This document shows, piece after piece, positions 58,921-64,000 of a DNA stretch of 64,000 nt; the stretch's first letter is position 1, and each line of letters opens with the position of its first letter. The stretch lies in assembly GCF_016906535.1 (NCBI RefSeq), contig NC_057377.1:1488001-1552000 (forward strand), in the 5' to 3' direction. The notes below the pieces were generated by a model. The model made no database searches and was not told where the DNA came from. It was given only the letters and a program-made list of their open reading frames with translations. This DNA is from Rhizoctonia solani (taxonomy: Eukaryota > Basidiomycota > Agaricomycetes > Cantharellales > Ceratobasidiaceae). A program made the position numbers and the translations under genes.

Positions 58921-61900
58921 ATGATTCCCGGGCTCAGTCTCCCCCGTATTTTCCCCACGATTTCCTGTGATGAGTCTGTCCCATCCTCAGCTGTCCGCGC
59001 CGCTACATCCTCAGCCTTGAAGCTGGGTTCAGCCCCCGAGACTGAGATTAAACGCTGGAAGCGAAACTTTGAGGCATACGCAAAGGATGTCAACGGTGGA
59101 AAGTAAGTCCCAGCACCTCACCTACTGCTCTGGAGCTAAGCCATTATAGATATCTCGATCGAGACTCCTTCATTAACGCCATCGCTCCAAAAGAAGATTT
59201 TTCCCGCATTCATAGGGATCAATTTGGCATTTTGTTCCGTGTCGCAGATAGCACCCGTCGGGGTTTAGTCTCATGGGACGAATTTGTCGTCTTTGAAACC
59301 ATGCTCAAACGTCCCGACGCCGACTACTGGATTGCATTCCAGTATTTCGACGTGTAAGTGTCTTTTTCGGTTCTAGTTCTTGGTATTATCTGAACCCGGG
59401 CACTCGATTACAGAGACAGCAATGGGACGATCACATTTGATGAATTTAAAAGCGTATTTTCCTCTAACCTTGGCCCTGATTCGATCCCCTTTAACTTTGA
59501 TTGGTGAGTCGGGGTTGTGGGTCCATTTATACGAATTTAATCTATTTATTATGCAGCGATTGGGTAAAATTATACCTGGGCAAACGAAACGGCGAACACG
59601 TTCTGGGCTGTGAGTTCAAATATAGGGCTCTCTTGACTTGAGCGCTTAGAACTAATTTCCCCAAATTGGGCAGACCACGAGTTCACCCAGTTGATGAAGG
59701 GTTTGCAAGGCGAACGTCTCCGTCAATCATTCAAGTACTTGGACTCGAATCAAGATGGTTTTATTCGACCGGATCAATTTAAACGCATCATCCTTGTCCG
59801 TATATATCCGATCACTGTTGCTCGAGTCATCGCTTACCTTTAAACTATACAGGAACTCGCTGGGCACAAGTTATCCGATTCAGTCTTGGAACGATTGCCC
59901 ACTCTGACGACCCTAACTCCTGGCCAGAAGATCTCTTACTCCGAAGTTATTGCATTCCACAATGTCATTCACCGTGAGATGATCTGCTTAATAATCAAAT
60001 TACCTTATTTAACACATAGTCTTTCTTTCTAGAAATGGACATGGTAGAACGGTAAGCTCATACCTGTGGTGAGAATTTATTATGCTCACTTAGATTACTA
60101 GGGTCATCCGCGATGCATGCGCCAAGTCCAAAGACGGAAGAATTGATCAAACCGACTTTTTGAACACGGCCTCGACCACCACGCGCTATGGGCTCTTCTC
60201 CCCCATGGAGGCGTCGATCGTTTTCCACTTTGCATCACGTGGCGCAGGAGGCCAACCCCGCTTGGCGCTAGTCGATTTCGCCCAGCTGTTGGACCCGCGC
60301 TGGAAGACGCCGTCGGATGCGAGTCGTGAAAAGGCCGCGACCCAGGGTACACGTGGGGTCCTGGATAGCATGCTCCGCTCGGCTTATAGCTTTACTCTGG
60401 GTGGTATTGCTGGCAGTTTTGGAGCTACTGTTGTGTATCCGATTGATTTGGGTGAGTGGTTTTGTTGTTGTTGGGCGTTGATAGTGACTGATGCGTAGTT
60501 GTTGTCAGTCAAGGTAAATGCGCATATTGTCGTTTATTGAGACTCTCTGCTAACCTGGCCGCATTCTGAAATCAATAGACACGGTAGGTTATCATCAATT
60601 CTGACATAACAAGGCCACTTATACTGTTTTCAGCATGCAAAATCAGCGTTCGGCAGTTGTCGGTCAGATGCTATACAAGAACAGCTTCGACTGTGCTGCA
60701 AAGGTGCTCCGCAACGAAGGGTTCATCGGCTTTTACCGTGGTCTAGGACCGCAGCTCATTGTGAGTGGCTCGTGTGTATGAGACTTGTCGTCGTACTCAA
60801 AAGAGATTACCTAGGGTGTTGCGCCGGAAAAGGCTATCAAACTTACCGTCAACGATCTTGTCCGAGGACGCGCAACTGACCCTGAGACTGGACGTATCAA
60901 GTTGATGTGGGAGGTCATTGCTGGTGGTACTGCCGGAGGTTGCCAAGTGGCGAGTATCATAGTATTAGGCTTTCCAAGGAAATTTGGCTGATATATTTCT
61001 TGCAGCTCTTCACCAATCCGCTCGAAATTGTGTAAGCGGTCATGTTTGCTTCGTTTTGGTAACACAAGCTGATTCGCTATTGTTATAGTAAAATTCGTCT
61101 TCAAGTTCAAGGCGAGGCTGCAAAACTAGAAGGAGCTGTACCCCGTGGTGCTGTTCATATTGTCAGGCAACTGGGTTTGCTAGGATTGTACAAGGGCGCT
61201 ACCGCGTGCTTGCTCCGTGACATTCCTTTCTCGGCGATTTACTTCCCTGCATACGCTCATTTGAAGAAGGACGTTTTCAACGAGGGGTACCATGGAAAGA
61301 AACTCACATTTGGAGAGACTTTGTTGGCTGCTGGTATTGCGTAAGTTCTCCATATCAGAGGCTATCGTTTGTTGCATGGCTGAGCGGTGGTTGTAGAGGC
61401 ATGCCCGCGGCGTACCTTGCTACTCCGGCTGGTATGTAACTCTTCGTTCCAGGTTGTATGCTCGCGTTGGTACTCACGTTTGTGGTTTTAGACGTGATCA
61501 AGACTCGTCTTCAGGTAGAAGCCAGGAGTGGACAGAGTACTTACAACGGAATAGGCGATGCATTCAGGAAGATCTGTAAGTTCATTGCTCTAAATTTCAA
61601 TACAATGGGTGTCTGACTTGTGTGTATAGTACGTGAAGAAGGTGCTAGCGCATTCTTCAAGGGCGGTATAGCTCGTGTTGTCCGAAGCAGTCCTCAATTC
61701 GGGTTCACCCTCGTCGCATACGAATACCTGCACAAATGGATTCCTGTAAGTATATTCTCCTCACACTTGCCTTTCTTCGAGCTCAATGCTCTCATGCTAT
61801 AGTACCCTGGCGAGAAAACACCTAGTGAAAAGATCGAGACGGCACTTTCGACCGGCCACGAAGACTTGTCCCGTATCCGTGCTCGCAACGCCCTCAAGAT

Positions 61901-61958
61901 CCTTTTGGACGTTCACAGTGACTTTGAGCGCAAGGAACCTGCAACAAAAGCAGCTTAG
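58921..61958 (+). CDS. AGC1: Calcium-binding mitochondrial aspartate/glutamate-type carrier
   Basis: This inner-membrane carrier of the SLC25A12/13 type exchanges aspartate for glutamate and feeds the malate-aspartate shuttle. Eighteen exons join in phase to 692 or 693 residues. The N-terminal half is an EF-hand regulatory domain facing the intermembrane space; clear loops are [11 protein letters not shown] and [13 protein letters not shown]. The C-terminal half has three carrier repeats with signatures YPIDLVKTR, NPLEIVKIR and TPADVIKTR. In the first signature, V and K come from a 5-nt exon and T and part of R from another. The end is a short charged tail (KEPATKAA). An intron at about 60947 uses either GT (CAA|GTGGCG) or GC (GTG|GCGAGT); the second keeps the conserved QV. 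The length fits fungal and animal members. Confidence 0.95.
60509..60513 (+). other. 5-nt microexon 1 of the carrier gene
   Basis: TCAAG is preceded by GTTGTCAG and followed by GTAAATG. Together with the G left from the exon ending at 60451 it encodes V and K of the first carrier signature. Confidence 0.82.
60579..60583 (+). other. 5-nt microexon 2 of the carrier gene
   Basis: ACACG is preceded by ATCAATAG and followed by GTAGGTT. It encodes T and the first two bases of R. The R codon is completed by the first base of the next exon at 60634, which continues MQNQR. Confidence 0.82.
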
Positions 61959-62885
61959 ATTATTATACGTCCTTGAGGGAATTAGGGTATTAGGGAGGGA
62001 TCTAAGCCCTTTGCTTGAAATGTTGTCGTTCTTTTTACTTGGAATCTTGTTGTCGTGAACTCTTGAATGATTATTTTTTCTATCTCTTTGTCTCTCTTTT
62101 TTTACATCACTCGGTGCGACGTATTTAGTAAGAGAGTATACGGTATATGCGTGGTGAGAAAGGTGTGGATGTATGTGTTGGGTGATGGAGTCATCTGATG
62201 CCTGTGGGAGTCGGGATGGACTCGCGTCGTCGCCGTGTTAGAAAGTGCGGAACATTCCTATTCTAGCATATACACTGCCTTGTATTCTGTCCCTCATCTT
62301 ACCTAGCATATAGTTCGCTCTCTTTACACCACCGCTCCCCCAGCTCATTCTTACCACTTCCGAGCTGAGATTTTTATTCGTTAGATCGTCACATCCGGCT
62401 TCGATATTCCTGCCGCTCTATAGTATGCACCATCACTTGTTAGGGGGTTTGAAAGTAGAAAGTAGCCGACCGTAGAGCTGTGAGTGGTGGAACTCGATAC
62501 TCCAGGTTGTGAACTATATTTGACTTTTCTACGTTAGCGGTGCAGCGCCTACTAGAACATATAGCTGTAAAATATCTATGCAGCATACATCGCTAAACAG
62601 ATTGATTGGTATATGTATATACAAGGGAGCGTAGTAAGGATCCATCAGTCTGAAAAATCCCCAGTCCGTTGCTCTGGAAGGACTATCTCCACAGCATCGG
62701 CTTTATCCGTTTCATTTTATACTAGGTACATGTCTAAAACCTATTGTAAATTTGAAGATACCAAAGACTCGCCCAATCTTGAGAAGCGAGAGTTACAAGG
62801 ACGATCGAGGATCAAGACGCCAACACAGCCACACGTCGCGTGGAATCACGTGTCGACGCGCTTTGTTGCATTTACAATCCCCACC
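61959..62885. other. Intergenic, no gene seen
   Basis: This is a T-rich 3' flank of the carrier gene and the promoter region of the gene at 62886. Nothing else was recognised. Confidence 0.5.
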
Positions 62886-64000
62886 ATGCCCCCTCGACGG
62901 ACGACACGAGTTTCGACGGAATCCAAGCCAGTTTCCAAAGCCACATCCAGGGGGAGAAAGGTGTCCAATAAATCGGAACCTGTTGTAGTCGATTCCGACT
63001 CTTCTGACGGAGCTGAAGAGGCTGCACCTCCTAAACCCGCACCTCCGAAAGCACGACGAGGTCGACCGGCCAAAACTGTGGTGAAAGAGGAGCCTGTAGA
63101 AACCAACGGGGAGGAAGAGGAAGAGGAAGAAGTAGAGGTTGAGAAGGACCTCAAAGGCAAGGGGAAGGGGAAAGGAAAGGCGAGCGCAGTCGTGCCTGCA
63201 AAGCGGCGCTCTAACCGACAAACTGTGGGCGAACATACCGACAAGGAGAACACTGCTGGCGAGACAACTCCGGTCGAGGATGCTCCTAAGCGTAACGTAC
63301 GGCGTACATCGAGGCAACCGTCGATCGCCAAAGCACCTCTATCAAAACAAATTGCGAGGAAAGCATCTGGTGGGAGAAGGAAACGTAATCAGGAGGAGGA
63401 CGAGGAGGAAAATGAGGATGTCGAACGACCGAACAAACGTCAGACGATCAAAGAAGAGCCAGAGCCCCAGTCCGAAGCTGAAGCCGGGCCAGATGCCAGT
63501 AAAATTGAGGAGGATGCGGAGGAAGAAGGGACCCCTGTGTCAGAACAACCGCCACCTGAACCCGATGAGGACTCGGACACCCCTGCTCCCAAAAACCGAG
63601 CGGCCTCTTCGAAAACAAAGAAAAACACCGTGGCTAATGGCAAGGCTACCACAGCTCGTGTTCAATCTCCGGGGCCTTCAAAAACTCCGCCTCGTTCGAA
63701 ATCCGAAGTCAAAACTCCGTCAAAGCCCAAGCCCCCGGCTCGTAGTGCAATACCCGAATCTGACAGTGATGATGAACGGGATTTACTCGCAGAAGCGGCC
63801 GCCACACCTCTCAAGCGGAAGTTGGGCCCGCGAGAATCTCTATCCATGAGTGCCTCTCAGATCCAGCAGCTGAGTTCGCAAGGTGAGCTTGGAGTTATAT
63901 TGCACCTGGACTATACTAACCAAAAAGACACCAATCACGACATTGGTTGTCAGCTGAACCAAAAGTTCTCGAAGTCCCAGCTGGCCCCAAGAAACGACTC
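62886..64000 (+). CDS. SMC4: Probable SMC4 condensin subunit, N-terminal part (cut by window end)
   Basis: Exon 1 (62886-63882) is open for 332 codons in one frame from MPPRRTTRVSTES. It is highly charged and disordered: Lys/Arg-rich with acidic runs, and an AT-hook-like ARRGRPAK near residue 58. An intron (63883-63953, branch-like ACTAAC) leads in phase to an exon reading AEPKVLEVPAGPKKRL at the window edge. In basidiomycete SMC4 proteins, a charged N-terminal tail and a (P/A)GPxxRL segment directly precede the IHKM..NFKSYAG ATPase start. That match is the basis for the call. The ATPase head itself is outside the window, so the call stays probable. SMC4 with SMC2 forms the ATPase core of condensin. 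Confidence 0.6.
   Translation, partial: MPPRRTTRVSTESKPVSKATSRGRKVSNKSEPVVVDSDSSDGAEEAAPPKPAPPKARRGRPAKTVVKEEPVETNGEEEEEEEVEVEKDLKGKGKGKGKASAVVPAKRRSNRQTVGEHTDKENTAGETTPVEDAPKRNVRRTSRQPSIAKAPLSKQIARKASGGRRKRNQEEDEEENEDVERPNKRQTIKEEPEPQSEAEAGPDASKIEEDAEEEGTPVSEQPPPEPDEDSDTPAPKNRAASSKTKKNTVANGKATTARVQSPGPSKTPPRSKSEVKTPSKPKPPARSAIPESDSDDERDLLAEAAATPLKRKLGPRESLSMSASQIQQLSSQGELGVILHLDYTNQKDTNHDIGCQLNQKFSKSQLAPRND

Noticed and set aside
63139..63849. Plus-strand frame of 236 codons inside the SMC4-like exon
   Set aside because: It is a +1 shadow of the frame starting at 62886, which is open longer, starts with a family-like MPPRR and splices in phase to AEPKVLEVPAGPKKRL.
1..64000. CRISPR arrays, prokaryotic operons or a biosynthetic gene cluster
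   Set aside because: The window is eukaryotic with spliced genes; no repeat-spacer array was seen, and there is no backbone synthase (PKS, NRPS, terpene synthase) to define a metabolite cluster.

Overview
The window is eukaryotic and almost certainly from a basidiomycete fungus. Genes carry many introns of about 45-70 nt with GT-AG borders and CTAAC/CTGAC-like branch sites. They include multicopper laccases, a GH3 beta-glucosidase, a NACHT-type protein and an Ole1 desaturase with a fused cytochrome b5. The laccase set and the style of the NACHT protein suggest a Rhizoctonia-like agaricomycete; that assignment is inference. Exon borders were worked out by eye from splice motifs, reading phase and family knowledge, with no alignment run.

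Layout. 1-9 kb: a single-pass membrane protein with PPxY and repeated PSAP motifs, then a head-to-head pair, mitochondrial EF-Ts (-) and the H/ACA snoRNP factor NAF1 (+). 9.7-14.8 kb: a NACHT-like protein with a degenerate P-loop, and a homeodomain-like regulator with an AT-hook. 15-25.5 kb: an unrecognised 17-exon gene built by tandem exon duplication (-), laccase 1 (+), a short paralogue of the 17-exon gene's C-terminus (-), and a phi-like GST (-). 27.9-30.4 kb: a Ser-rich protein (-) head-to-head with an F-box-like gene (+).

31-50 kb: an aldo/keto reductase (-), laccase 2 (-), Delta9 desaturase (-), TRM6 (+), laccase 3 (-) and a secreted GH3 beta-glucosidase (-). 50.5-58.3 kb: NIPSNAP (-), a HAD hydrolase (+), an NAD(P)-binding reductase (-), a truncated inverted duplicate of the aldo/keto reductase carrying an 0.84-kb insertion, and a second GST (+). 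58.9-64 kb: a calcium-regulated mitochondrial aspartate/glutamate-type carrier (+) and the 5' end of a probable SMC4 gene (+), cut by the window edge.

The three laccases, the beta-glucosidase, the two GSTs and the reductases would suit lignocellulose attack and handling of aromatic or electrophilic products. They are interleaved with housekeeping genes, so this looks like tandem or dispersed duplication rather than a classical metabolite cluster. The most unusual signals are structural: 3-nt and 5-nt microexons that restore family-diagnostic motifs, a 77/79-nt alternating exon repeat, a possible 25-nt intron, and a duplicated segment with a sharp step in identity.
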